The position numbers and the translations under genes were made by a program. The notes under the pieces are model-generated. The model saw only the letters and a program-made list of their open reading frames with translations. It was not told the origin of the DNA and made no database searches. Below, piece by piece: positions 9,471 through 17,202 of a stretch of DNA of 59,826 nucleotides (within the stretch, counting starts at the first letter, position 1; every line of letters starts with the position of its first letter). Source of the stretch: Bacteroidetes bacterium UBA4414 (lineage in GTDB: Bacteria; Bacteroidota; Bacteroidia; Chitinophagales; Chitinophagaceae); NCBI GenBank assembly GCA_002389765.1, contig DGQM01000009.1:123-59948 (forward strand), written 5' to 3'.

Positions 9471-9950
9471 TTAATTTACTGCCTTGTCTGCACAGCAACT
9501 GCTGGCAAAAGCATCGGGCTTGGCCTTGAATGCAAACCCCATACCCAGTATGTAGCCCATAGCCTCTCGCAGGGCCTCATTGCTTTTAAACTGGGGGTTG
9601 GTGTTAATGTCTGCATGCACTTCCATGTCTACATCGTAGGTGTTAAAGAGGTCGCAGAGCTCGTAAGCAATCTCAATGCTTTTGGCCACCTCAATCAGCA
9701 TACGTTCTTTTACGCTGTACTGTTGCTTCGTTCTGTCGTTGCAGATGTACATAAACCCACCATGCTTTTCCCTAAGAAATACGATGACGGTAGCAAATTC
9801 CGTTTCGCCACCCCGTACCTGCGAGTCTGTACCGATGCAAACTTTCAGCTTCCAGCCTGCATTACGTTCCCTTACAATCACTTCTTCCACCGCTTTCTTA
9901 ACGGGTTCTTTCAGTGTTTCTCCACTAAATGTGCGCCATAACATAGGCAT
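9471..9950 (-). CDS. YkuK-like (DUF458) ribonuclease H-fold protein
   Basis: A 159-residue protein resembling Bacillus YkuK (DUF458). Family features are the acidic CIGTDSQV motif near 38-45, a central strand-rich core and a late Asp pair in the DMEVHADIN segment, which together suggest a ribonuclease H-like fold. The biological role of the family is not established. The gene is monocistronic. The imperfect -7 box TAACTTTA lies about 25 bases upstream on the reverse strand. Confidence 0.75.
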   Translation of the reverse strand: MPMLWRTFSGETLKEPVKKAVEEVIVRERNAGWKLKVCIGTDSQVRGGETEFATVIVFLREKHGGFMYICNDRTKQQYSVKERMLIEVAKSIEIAYELCDLFNTYDVDMEVHADINTNPQFKSNEALREAMGYILGMGFAFKAKPDAFASSCCADKAVN

Positions 9951-10061
9951 ATATTTTAGTTATACTAAAGTTACCCATATAATTGTTACAAAATCTTTAT
10001 GTGAATGTTAGCATACAGTGAAATGCACATGTTATGAACATTTTTACTTTGATGTGGCTTA

Positions 10062-10069
10062 TACCTTTG
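10062..10069 (+). promoter_or_regulatory. Forward -7 box TACCTTTG, distal
   Basis: A perfect TAnnTTTG match about 165 bases upstream of the membrane-protein start. If used, the transcript would have a long leader. Confidence 0.45.
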
Positions 10070-10131
10070 TTATCCAGAGGTTAAACATTAGCTCTTTTCG
10101 TAACTCATGGTTTATAATCCGGCAGGAGTGC

Positions 10132-10139
10132 TATATTTG
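10132..10139 (+). promoter_or_regulatory. Forward -7 box TATATTTG, proximal
   Basis: A second perfect TAnnTTTG match about 95 bases upstream of the start of the membrane-protein gene. Confidence 0.5.
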
Positions 10140-10234
10140 TATCACTGTGGCTGGCAACTGCCGCAGCTGGAGAGAGTCATATAGGGTGTAAGAGAATATC
10201 AGTAAAACAACTGGTTATCTCTTAAACTGATTAA

Positions 10235-11572
10235 ATGGAAGTGAACAAAGGAGAAAGGGACAGCACCGCTATGCTTCATGCCGAATATTGGACTATCGGC
10301 AGGTGGTTCTCTTTTCTTATCATATTTATTGCTGCTTGGGCAGGCATTTATCTTGTCACCCACTCAGACTATGGTGTGCCAGGCTATGAGTACGCCACAT
10401 TCAATACACAACAAGTACGGCAAATCAACCGCATACTTACCATCAATGGTGTTACAGATGTTATGCGTGTAGCACAGGATGCAAAGCAGCCTGCTACATT
10501 CATAGACAGTTCCGTATCACTTACACCTTCTCAAAACGAGCTGAACAATGTAAATACCATTGGCGGATGCGATATTAATTGTCGTGCTGAAAAAGTGCTG
10601 ATGTATGTAAACAGCGAGTTTGATGGTAAAGTAACACCTGAGCAACAACAGGCACTTAAACTATACATAGGCACATTTGCACAACAGGATGCAGGTATCT
10701 TTCTGGCAGACTACAAATTGAAAGTACGTTCTTACTTCTGGCTCGCCGGCCCGCTGATATATGCAGAGGTTGTCTTTTGGGTGGTAATAGGTGTTGTGTG
10801 CAGCCTTTTGTTTGGCGCAGGTAATGCATTGCGCCACAGCAATAAGCGCAGGTTTGACAACAGGCAGGTAATGTATCAGGTAGCAAAACTTTTCTATGCT
10901 CCGTTCCTTACCATCGTTATTCTGTTGGCATACAACTACTTCAACAACAATACTACGCTAAGCACCAATCTGGGGCAGGGCATCATCGTATTCGCTTTCA
11001 TTGCAGGCTTTTTCTCTGGCCGCTTTATGAACTTTATGGACAGGCTAAAACACCTGATCCTTCCCGGCGCTGCCAACGAGAATGAAGTAGCATATGCGGC
11101 AGCAGCTCAAGGCACACAGCAAATACCAGTTACCGCCAACGTAGGACAGATAGAAGCCGTGGAGCGCATGAAAGTGGATGAAAACGGTGAGCTGACGGAA
11201 GAGGTAGAACTGACTACACGCAAAAAAAATGCAGATGATATTGATGTAGATGTAGAAGTGAAACTGGATATCAGTGGACTGTTTGATGAAGAGAAAGAAG
11301 ATATTCTGGCAAAAGGCTTCAGCAAGGCAATTGTAACATTACACAACGTAAACGGTAAGGAAATAATACCTGCTAAAAAAACAGGTGGTGATGATACACC
11401 AATATTTACTGCTTACAATGTGAAGCCCGGCATCTACATAGCACGTGCCACACTATCGCAAAAGCTGAAAGACGACCACATCATCAACCTGTTTGGCGAA
11501 CGTACATCTTATGTTACAGCAGACAAGCCGGGGTTGGAACTCTACATCCGTAAATATGAATTGGTAGACTAA
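10235..11572 (+). CDS. Unknown four-helix membrane protein with C-terminal beta domain
   Basis: I do not recognise a family for this 445-residue protein. It has a hydrophobic helix at about 24-43, then a stretch of about 120 soluble residues. This stretch contains a Cys pair, C-D-I-N-C, in a region likely outside the membrane. Three more helices lie at about 166-195, 218-236 and 246-265. The C-terminal 170 residues are acidic and then beta-rich, with wording (VTLHNVNGKE, YNVKPGIYIARA) resembling a carboxypeptidase-regulatory-like sandwich. This suggests a membrane-anchored sensor or scaffold with a large terminal domain. It is a single gene with its own promoter region and a strong terminator. 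Function unknown. Confidence 0.8.
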   Translation: MEVNKGERDSTAMLHAEYWTIGRWFSFLIIFIAAWAGIYLVTHSDYGVPGYEYATFNTQQVRQINRILTINGVTDVMRVAQDAKQPATFIDSSVSLTPSQNELNNVNTIGGCDINCRAEKVLMYVNSEFDGKVTPEQQQALKLYIGTFAQQDAGIFLADYKLKVRSYFWLAGPLIYAEVVFWVVIGVVCSLLFGAGNALRHSNKRRFDNRQVMYQVAKLFYAPFLTIVILLAYNYFNNNTTLSTNLGQGIIVFAFIAGFFSGRFMNFMDRLKHLILPGAANENEVAYAAAAQGTQQIPVTANVGQIEAVERMKVDENGELTEEVELTTRKKNADDIDVDVEVKLDISGLFDEEKEDILAKGFSKAIVTLHNVNGKEIIPAKKTGGDDTPIFTAYNVKPGIYIARATLSQKLKDDHIINLFGERTSYVTADKPGLELYIRKYELVD

Positions 11573-11596
11573 ATATTGAACAGAACATACTAAGAG

Positions 11597-11624
11597 GGGC
11601 TGCTATATGCAGCCCTTATTTTTT
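11597..11624 (+). terminator. Intrinsic terminator after the unknown membrane protein
   Basis: A 7-bp GC-rich stem (GGGCTGC at 11597-11603 with GCAGCCC at 11609-11615) has a TATAT loop and a TTATTTTTT tail. A longer reading of the following gene would start inside this hairpin, which argues against that start. Confidence 0.9.
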
Positions 11625-11660
11625 GCCACCATTTGCCAATACTTTATTTTGCACCCGAAT

Positions 11661-12191
11661 ATGAGGCAGATTATCACATTACTCCTGTTTATGGCATGCA
11701 GCATTGGCACATATGCCCAGCAGGAAGCTACAACCACAACACAACAAACTACACCGTTGCTTAGCCCACGTGCGCTTGCAAGCAATAAGCACGTATCTGT
11801 TTCTTACGGTCAGCCTTCAAAACGCAATCGTGTTATATTCGGCGAGCTGGTACCTTACGGACAAGTATGGCGTACGGGTGCAAACGAGGCTACAGAAATC
11901 ACCTTCCGCACCAAAATGAAAATAGCAGGCGTGCCTGTAGATACAGGTACTTATACATTCTTCACCATCCCCGGAGAGAAAGAATGGACCATCATCCTGA
12001 ACAAACAATTAGGCCAGTGGGGCGCGTACGAATATGATAAACATAAAGACAAAGATGTAGTGAAAGTAAACGTGCCTGTTGTACCATTGAAGAAGATGCA
12101 GGAGAAGCTGGTGTACGAAGTTTCGCGCAAGTCTTTGACTATCAAATGGGACAAGACAAGTGTCAATATTCCATTGATTATTAACCAATAA
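11661..12191 (+). CDS. DUF2911 family secreted protein
   Basis: A 176-residue protein with a signal peptide ending near GTYAQQ. The DUF2911 body follows with GQPSKRNRVIFGELVPYG, VWRTGANEATEITF and a C-terminal beta region ending in IPLIINQ. DUF2911 proteins are common secreted proteins of Bacteroidota with no assigned activity. The ATG at 11661 is chosen over an upstream in-frame ATG at 11607, because the latter lies within the preceding terminator and adds no signal-peptide features. A shortened -7-like TATTTTG lies 10 bases before the chosen start. Confidence 0.85.
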   Translation: MRQIITLLLFMACSIGTYAQQEATTTTQQTTPLLSPRALASNKHVSVSYGQPSKRNRVIFGELVPYGQVWRTGANEATEITFRTKMKIAGVPVDTGTYTFFTIPGEKEWTIILNKQLGQWGAYEYDKHKDKDVVKVNVPVVPLKKMQEKLVYEVSRKSLTIKWDKTSVNIPLIINQ

Positions 12192-12305
12192 TTAATAACT
12201 GTATAAAAAATACGTGAGTTACGAATTCGTCCGTCATTCTTCCCGATTCGTCCTCATTAAGTTTCATTCTGCTCCACCGCATATTATTTTTATGTCAGCT
12301 TCTTA

Positions 12306-12365
12306 ATGAATGTTAAGAGCATAGGAGTAAACATAGGTAAACGGCAATTGCGGCGTGTTTTTTAA
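12306..12365 (+). CDS. Candidate 19-residue small ORF ending in a terminator
   Basis: An ATG-led ORF encodes a basic 19-residue peptide (MNVKSIGVNIGKRQLRRVF), and its stop lies in the loop of the next terminator. A promoter-like TATTTTTA precedes it, so a short independent transcript of about 85 bases is conceivable. No homologue is recognised and chance cannot be excluded. Confidence 0.2.
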   Translation: MNVKSIGVNIGKRQLRRVF

Positions 12366-12380
12366 CTCGCCGCTTTTTTT
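12350..12380 (+). terminator. Intrinsic terminator upstream of the flavin reductase gene
   Basis: GCGGCG (12350-12355) pairs with CGCCGC (12368-12373) around a 12-base loop and is followed by seven T residues. It lies about 160 bases past the DUF2911 gene, so it either ends a long DUF2911 trailer or a separate small transcript. Confidence 0.75.
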
Positions 12381-12441
12381 ATGCCCTCGCCAGCCGAACA
12401 ATTACCCTGATTATTTGGTTTTACTGCATTATTTTGCGCAC

Positions 12442-13323
12442 ATGAAGATTGTTCCCGGAGAAATAAAGACAGCAGACTTACACGCTTATTTGCTTGGCGC
12501 TATATCGCCGCGTCCTATATGTTTTGCCAGCACGGTCGATAAAGATGGTAATGCCAATCTTTCGCCGTTCAGCTTTTTCAATGTATTTGGCAGCAAGCCA
12601 CCAGTACTGGTGTTTTCGCCTGCGCGCCGTGTTCGCGATAATACCATCAAGCACACGCTCGAAAATATATATGAAACCAAAGAAGTAGTTATCAATGTAG
12701 TTAGCTACGATATGGTACAGCAAATGAGCCTTGCCAGTTGTGAGTATCCTAAAGGCACAAGCGAGTTTACCAAAAGTGGCTTCACACCGGTGAAGAGTGA
12801 TATGGTAAAAGCCTTTCGTGTAAAGGAATCGCCTGCACAATTGGAATGCAGGGTGACACAGGTAATAGAAACAGGCACAGAAGGTGGTGCGGGCAACCTC
12901 ATCATTTGCGAGGTGCTGTGCATGCATATCAACGACGAGGTACTGAACGAAGCAGGCAAGATAGACCCGCACAAAATAGACCTGGTAGCACGTATGGGTG
13001 GCGACTACTATTGCCGTGCATCAGGCAATGCGGTATTTGAAGTACCAAAGCCAAATCTGCAACTGGGTATCGGTATAGACAACCTGCCCGAAAACATACG
13101 CAAGAGCACGATACTTACAGGTAATAACCTGGGCTTGCTTGGCAACAGCACATCTATACCAGTGGTAGATACTGTACTCTACGATGACAGGCTGACGCAC
13201 ATACTCCGCGACAACAGCAACGACGAACCAACACTTACTACAGCACTGCACCTCTACGCAAAAGAACTCCTCGACGAGGGCGATGTTCATAAAGCATGGC
13301 AGGTATTGCTTGCAGGTGGGTAG
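12442..13323 (+). CDS. Flavin reductase family protein (FMN-binding split barrel)
   Basis: A 293-residue protein of the flavin reductase-like, FMN-binding split-barrel family (DIM6/NTAB type). Recognisable parts are ISPRPICFASTVDKDGNANLSP, the following SFFNVF segment and the SSVASC-type segment (SLASCEYPKGTSEF). Such proteins bind FMN; some supply reduced flavin to monooxygenases and others have unknown roles. The ATG at 12442 gives the canonical start MKIVPGEIKT. An upstream ATG at 12355 lies inside the preceding terminator stem and is rejected. The gene is monocistronic. Confidence 0.85.
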   Translation: MKIVPGEIKTADLHAYLLGAISPRPICFASTVDKDGNANLSPFSFFNVFGSKPPVLVFSPARRVRDNTIKHTLENIYETKEVVINVVSYDMVQQMSLASCEYPKGTSEFTKSGFTPVKSDMVKAFRVKESPAQLECRVTQVIETGTEGGAGNLIICEVLCMHINDEVLNEAGKIDPHKIDLVARMGGDYYCRASGNAVFEVPKPNLQLGIGIDNLPENIRKSTILTGNNLGLLGNSTSIPVVDTVLYDDRLTHILRDNSNDEPTLTTALHLYAKELLDEGDVHKAWQVLLAGG

Positions 13324-13329
13324 ATATTT

Positions 13330-13359
13330 AAAAAGGTTTAGCAAATGCTAAGCCTTTTT
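13330..13359. terminator. Bidirectional terminator between convergent genes
   Basis: A 14-bp stem with one G-T wobble (13330-13343 with 13346-13359) has an AA loop and A/T runs on both sides. It can end both the flavin reductase gene and the reverse-strand small membrane protein, and it overlaps the last codons of the latter. Confidence 0.85.
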
Positions 13360-13566
13360 CTTTAATAGTTTTTTACCAAAGTATAATAATAAAATACCAA
13401 TACCTGTTTGCACAAGCATACCTAACACCCATCCTACTATAAATGAAATCTTGTTTATATTATTACCTGGCAGGTCTTTAAAGAAAATATCTATAGAAAC
13501 ATAAGCCATCAAAAGAAGGGTTATTACACCTATTACCATAAGAATAACACCTAATACTTTTTTCAT
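13348..13566 (-). CDS. Small two-helix membrane protein
   Basis: A 72-residue protein with two hydrophobic helices (about 5-27 and 38-62) joined by a short polar loop, and a Lys-rich C terminus (FGKKLLKKKA). It belongs to the type of small membrane proteins common in this phylum, and no function can be given. The 3' end lies within a shared terminator hairpin. Confidence 0.65.
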   Translation of the reverse strand: MKKVLGVILMVIGVITLLLMAYVSIDIFFKDLPGNNINKISFIVGWVLGMLVQTGIGILLLYFGKKLLKKKA

Positions 13567-13645
13567 TCCTGTAAACTAATGTGTTTATGTATCAAATGCA
13601 AAGTGTAGTAGGTATCCTGCACCTTTTATCCTAACTTTTCATTGC

Positions 13646-14635
13646 ATGAAACTCCGCCTTGCCATACTCGCTCTGTTGTTTTGTTGCCAATCAATAAAGG
13701 CTCAAGACTATTTTGCATACCAGCGCATATGCAACCGTGCAGATAATGATATACAGGCCAATGATTTACCAACTGCTGCACAGCGTTACGATTCGTTGTA
13801 CAACAATTACCAATTCATCTACGGCTTCCATAGCTTCAAAGCATTGCAGGTAGCCTGCAAATTGCAGGACGAGGTACGCATCAGCAAATGGCTTACCAAA
13901 TGCATTACACAGGGCATACCATTATGGATGGTTCGTGCCAATGATATTACCAATCCTGTACTTAGCAACAATTACACACATGCTATCATACAATCTTACG
14001 ATAGCCTGCATCACATACACTTGTCAAACATAGATACTGCATTAGCCAAGCGTATGTTGGTTATGATAGAGAAAGATCAGCGCCGTACAGATAAAGTAAA
14101 CAATGGCTTCTTTCTGTTCAAAGTAGTGTACTACCCACGCTGGTTGCACAACAACAAGAAAGAACTCCGAACACTCATCAATATCACAGACAGTTTTGGC
14201 TACCCTGGTGAAAAGCTGTGCGGATTGCCACCCGAACTTACAGATAGCACAGCAGGCTACGCAATGTTTCGCAGAAGCGGCCCCAAATGTATAAAACACA
14301 CCTATGCACAAACCATGCTGATGCATGCATACAGCAATCCACGCAGAGACATACAGAATAGACTACTAAAAAATGTAGCTAGCGGAAATATGCCTGCATA
14401 CCAGTACGCAATAGTGGTAGATTTTATGGCAGAATATGGAAGAGGTAAATATGGTACATATCCTCGCTATTACGAATGGTTTGATAAAACCAATATGCAG
14501 GAAGACACCGCGGCAGTAGATGCCCGTAGGCAGGCAATAGGACTAAAACCATTCAAGCAATTCACCACAGACTTCAACGAATACAACCAAAGCTACCGCG
14601 AACGCAAGAACAATAGTGTGATACTAGCCGAGTAG
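13646..14635 (+). CDS. Secreted DUF6624-like protein
   Basis: A 329-residue protein with a signal peptide ending near SIKAQD. The C-terminal half resembles DUF6624 in its order of motifs: a kDQ..R-type segment (EKDQRRTDKVN), then ITDSFGYPGEKLCG, a His-containing block (MLMHAY), YGTYPRYYEW, and VDARRQAIGLKPF near the end. The N-terminal part is helical and may contain TPR-like repeats. The family has no assigned activity. The gene stands alone, with an imperfect -7 box (TAACTTTT) 10 bases upstream. Confidence 0.65.
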   Translation: MKLRLAILALLFCCQSIKAQDYFAYQRICNRADNDIQANDLPTAAQRYDSLYNNYQFIYGFHSFKALQVACKLQDEVRISKWLTKCITQGIPLWMVRANDITNPVLSNNYTHAIIQSYDSLHHIHLSNIDTALAKRMLVMIEKDQRRTDKVNNGFFLFKVVYYPRWLHNNKKELRTLINITDSFGYPGEKLCGLPPELTDSTAGYAMFRRSGPKCIKHTYAQTMLMHAYSNPRRDIQNRLLKNVASGNMPAYQYAIVVDFMAEYGRGKYGTYPRYYEWFDKTNMQEDTAAVDARRQAIGLKPFKQFTTDFNEYNQSYRERKNNSVILAE

Positions 14636-14711
14636 GTTATCAATATAAAAAGAAGTAAGTCTATCTTCATGATTATCCGTTTTTTATATATTTATTACAA
14701 AGAAAATCCGG

Positions 14712-16904
14712 ATGAAATATACCCTTACTTGCTTAGCAATTATATACTCGTTTATCAGTTACGCTCAACCACAAACCTGGTATTTTGGTAATGGTGCAGG
14801 GTTATTCTTTGATTCAACAGGTGCTGTTTCTGCTTCTCCTATCAGTCCATCGATTGCAACTTCTGAAGGTTGTGCAGTGGTAAATGATAAAGATGGGAAT
14901 GTGATATTTTATACAGATGGTACTACTATCTGGTATCCAAATGGTGCAACGGCTAAAAATCCATCAGATGATGCCTATGTGTTAGGCGGCAATCCTTCTT
15001 CTACACAATCTGCTGTAATAATTCCTAAACCCAACAGTTGCGACACGTACTTTGTTTTTACTACAGATGCCGAGGGTGGTAAAAAAGGTATGCAGGTAAG
15101 TATGGTAACAATAGATAAAACCACCGGAAACATAACCATCCCAACTACATCTTATAATTTTCAATTGCAAACTAACTCTTCAGAAAAACTGACTTTTACC
15201 AAAAATGGCAATAGCTATTGGGTAGTAGGTCACGATGCTAAAAAGACAACAGGCTACGGAACATTTTATGCATACAGGATTGACAATAACACTTCTTCCT
15301 GTGCTTCAATTCCAGCCCCAGTTCTTTCTACTGTTGGACTACCCAATTATTATGGCTTAGGGCAGATGAAGATCTCTAAAAGCGGAAAATACATTGCATT
15401 AATAACAACACATGCCAATGGATATTTTGTTGAGTGTTTTAATTTCGATCACAACACAGGACAAGTTTTGTCTAGCAAAGGTGCTAATACCACATATAAT
15501 GGAAATTGTGGAGGGTTAAGTTATGGGCTGGAATTTTCACCTAATGAAAGATACATATACATCTCTACAGCCACAGCATATGCATGCGGCAATTTTATCT
15601 ACCGCTTTGATTTGAATAACGGTATGGTGTCCCCACCCTCAATGTTATTAAACAACTACGGTACAGGTCTGTGTGGCAATCAATATGGGCTTTGCGGCAT
15701 GCAATTGGCACCAAATGGCAATATCTACATAGCTAATGAAAACTGTGACCATTTGGCTGCAATTACAGACCCCGACAACCCATCGATAACAAGTGTTGGC
15801 TTTGTAGAAAACGCGTCTGGAACAACGTTTGCATACGGTAAGAAGTGTCGCATAACACTACCCGCAGTTACAAATGCACCTGATAATGCACAACCGTCAG
15901 TCCCGCCCAATGGGCTGATTGCCTATTGGCCATTTAATAATGGCAGCCTGAATGATGAAAGCGGCAACGGGCATACAGTAATAGTAAAAACAGATAATGG
16001 ACCTGGTACATCGTTACCATACCCAACTAATGATAGGTACGGATCACAGAACTGTGCATATTTCTTACCAGGTAATTTAACTCGCTTATCAACAAACAAC
16101 GCACCTGATTTCAATTTCTTACCAACAGGGCAATTTAGCATTACACTATGGTACAAGCCGGGTTTTTATACTTTGCAATCTGCAGGATTACTGGAAAGTA
16201 ATTGTGGTACAAATGTATACCCTGTTAAAACCACCAATTTCTCAGTAGGCCTTTCTGACAATGGAGGCTTATATAGACAACCATATTGTGGTGGTCTGCC
16301 ATACCACAATACATCTGCCAGTTGCTTGTACGATAACTCAGTTTCATACGCAACCCCGGATAGTGGCCAATGGGTGTTTTTAGCTGTTACACATAACAAC
16401 GGTTTATGGAAAATATATCGTGATTTAAATGCTCCGAATGTTTCTTCATCCGTATCTGCTGTTACACCACACTCATCATGCATTCCATTGATAGGCGACA
16501 TCTATATTGGCGAAAACTTCCGGGGAGATATGGATGACATCTGTATTTATAACCGAGAATTATCACAAAGCGAAATAACACAAATACAGGGTTTGAAGTC
16601 CTCTTGTGAATTAACAACATCATGCAAGCCAACTATACCAACAGGAAGAATACAATATTATTCTCAGTTAGGACAAATCTCTGCCTCACCCAACCCCAGC
16701 AATAGCCTTGTTACTTTGCAATCTTCTACAACAGCACCCGGAGGCACATTAGTTGTTTACAACAGTATGGGAGTTGCTGTACAAACACAAACTAATATCA
16801 GTTTCCCTTACACTGTCAATATGAGTGGGTATGCAAATGGCATGTATGTATTTGTCTACTTCCTGAATGGGGACCATACCTATTGCAATGTGATTAAAAA
16901 CTAA
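14712..16904 (+). CDS. T9SS type A cargo with propeller-like and LamG domains
   Basis: A 730-residue secreted protein. After a signal peptide (about 1-19) comes a 370-residue region starting WYFGNGAGLFF, with WD/YVTN-like repeats that suggest a beta propeller. Next is a LamG/concanavalin-like domain at about 400-635 (GLIAYWPFNNGSLNDESGNG, then DICIYNRELSQSEI). The C terminus is a type A T9SS sorting domain beginning ASPNPSNSLVTL. The LamG part is expected to bind carbohydrate or another surface ligand. No PorP partner is adjacent, which is normal for type A cargo. Confidence 0.85.
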   Translation: MKYTLTCLAIIYSFISYAQPQTWYFGNGAGLFFDSTGAVSASPISPSIATSEGCAVVNDKDGNVIFYTDGTTIWYPNGATAKNPSDDAYVLGGNPSSTQSAVIIPKPNSCDTYFVFTTDAEGGKKGMQVSMVTIDKTTGNITIPTTSYNFQLQTNSSEKLTFTKNGNSYWVVGHDAKKTTGYGTFYAYRIDNNTSSCASIPAPVLSTVGLPNYYGLGQMKISKSGKYIALITTHANGYFVECFNFDHNTGQVLSSKGANTTYNGNCGGLSYGLEFSPNERYIYISTATAYACGNFIYRFDLNNGMVSPPSMLLNNYGTGLCGNQYGLCGMQLAPNGNIYIANENCDHLAAITDPDNPSITSVGFVENASGTTFAYGKKCRITLPAVTNAPDNAQPSVPPNGLIAYWPFNNGSLNDESGNGHTVIVKTDNGPGTSLPYPTNDRYGSQNCAYFLPGNLTRLSTNNAPDFNFLPTGQFSITLWYKPGFYTLQSAGLLESNCGTNVYPVKTTNFSVGLSDNGGLYRQPYCGGLPYHNTSASCLYDNSVSYATPDSGQWVFLAVTHNNGLWKIYRDLNAPNVSSSVSAVTPHSSCIPLIGDIYIGENFRGDMDDICIYNRELSQSEITQIQGLKSSCELTTSCKPTIPTGRIQYYSQLGQISASPNPSNSLVTLQSSTTAPGGTLVVYNSMGVAVQTQTNISFPYTVNMSGYANGMYVFVYFLNGDHTYCNVIKN

Positions 16905-16935
16905 GGAACAATTTATATTAATTACATTTTTAACG

Positions 16936-16943
16936 TATATTTG
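16936..16943 (+). promoter_or_regulatory. -7 box TATATTTG ahead of a small ORF
   Basis: A perfect TAnnTTTG match 16 bases before the ATG of the 37-codon ORF. Confidence 0.5.
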
Positions 16944-16959
16944 CAATAATAAATATACC

Positions 16960-17073
16960 ATGAAAACTGACCGAAACCGCCGAAACAAATATTTGTTACA
17001 CCTTGCAACAAAATGCAACAAACCTTGTTCTCAATTCCCTGATTTTCAATCATCACTTTGTTGCAGAAAATGA
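16960..17073 (+). CDS. Candidate 37-residue Cys-containing small protein
   Basis: An ORF with ATG start encodes a basic 37-residue peptide with four Cys residues (TKCNKPCSQ in the middle and LCCRK at the end). It begins 16 bases after a perfect -7 promoter box, the same spacing seen for clear genes in this window. No family is recognised and there is no terminator after it, so it may be chance within the uvrB upstream region. Confidence 0.3.
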   Translation: MKTDRNRRNKYLLHLATKCNKPCSQFPDFQSSLCCRK

Positions 17074-17147
17074 AAAACGCTATAAATACTATCAAAAACT
17101 ATCAACACATAGATAAAATCAACAATCAACCTACTCTATTAAAATCT

Positions 17148-17155
17148 TAAATTTG
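17148..17155 (+). promoter_or_regulatory. -7 box TAAATTTG for uvrB
   Basis: A perfect TAnnTTTG match 47 bases before the uvrB ATG. Confidence 0.55.
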
Positions 17156-17202
17156 AAATTCTCATTTCGGATTTAGTGTTTAGGATTTCTTAATTAGTCA
17201 GC

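Larger units (their letters stand above)
9951..10234. other. Divergent intergenic region with two forward promoter boxes
   Basis: About 285 bases separate the YkuK-like gene (reverse) from the unknown membrane protein (forward). The stretch holds two perfect forward -7 boxes (10062-10069 and 10132-10139). No small gene or structured RNA was convincing. Confidence 0.5.
16905..17202. other. Intergenic region with two forward promoter boxes and a small ORF
   Basis: This 298-base AT-rich region lies before uvrB. It contains a perfect -7 box at 16936-16943, a 37-codon ORF at 16960-17073, short TTGCAACAAA-like repeats and a second perfect -7 box at 17148-17155 close to uvrB. Confidence 0.5.

Noticed and set aside
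12355..12441. Longer start for the flavin reductase
   Set aside because: The ATG lies in a terminator stem; the shorter form begins with a canonical N terminus.
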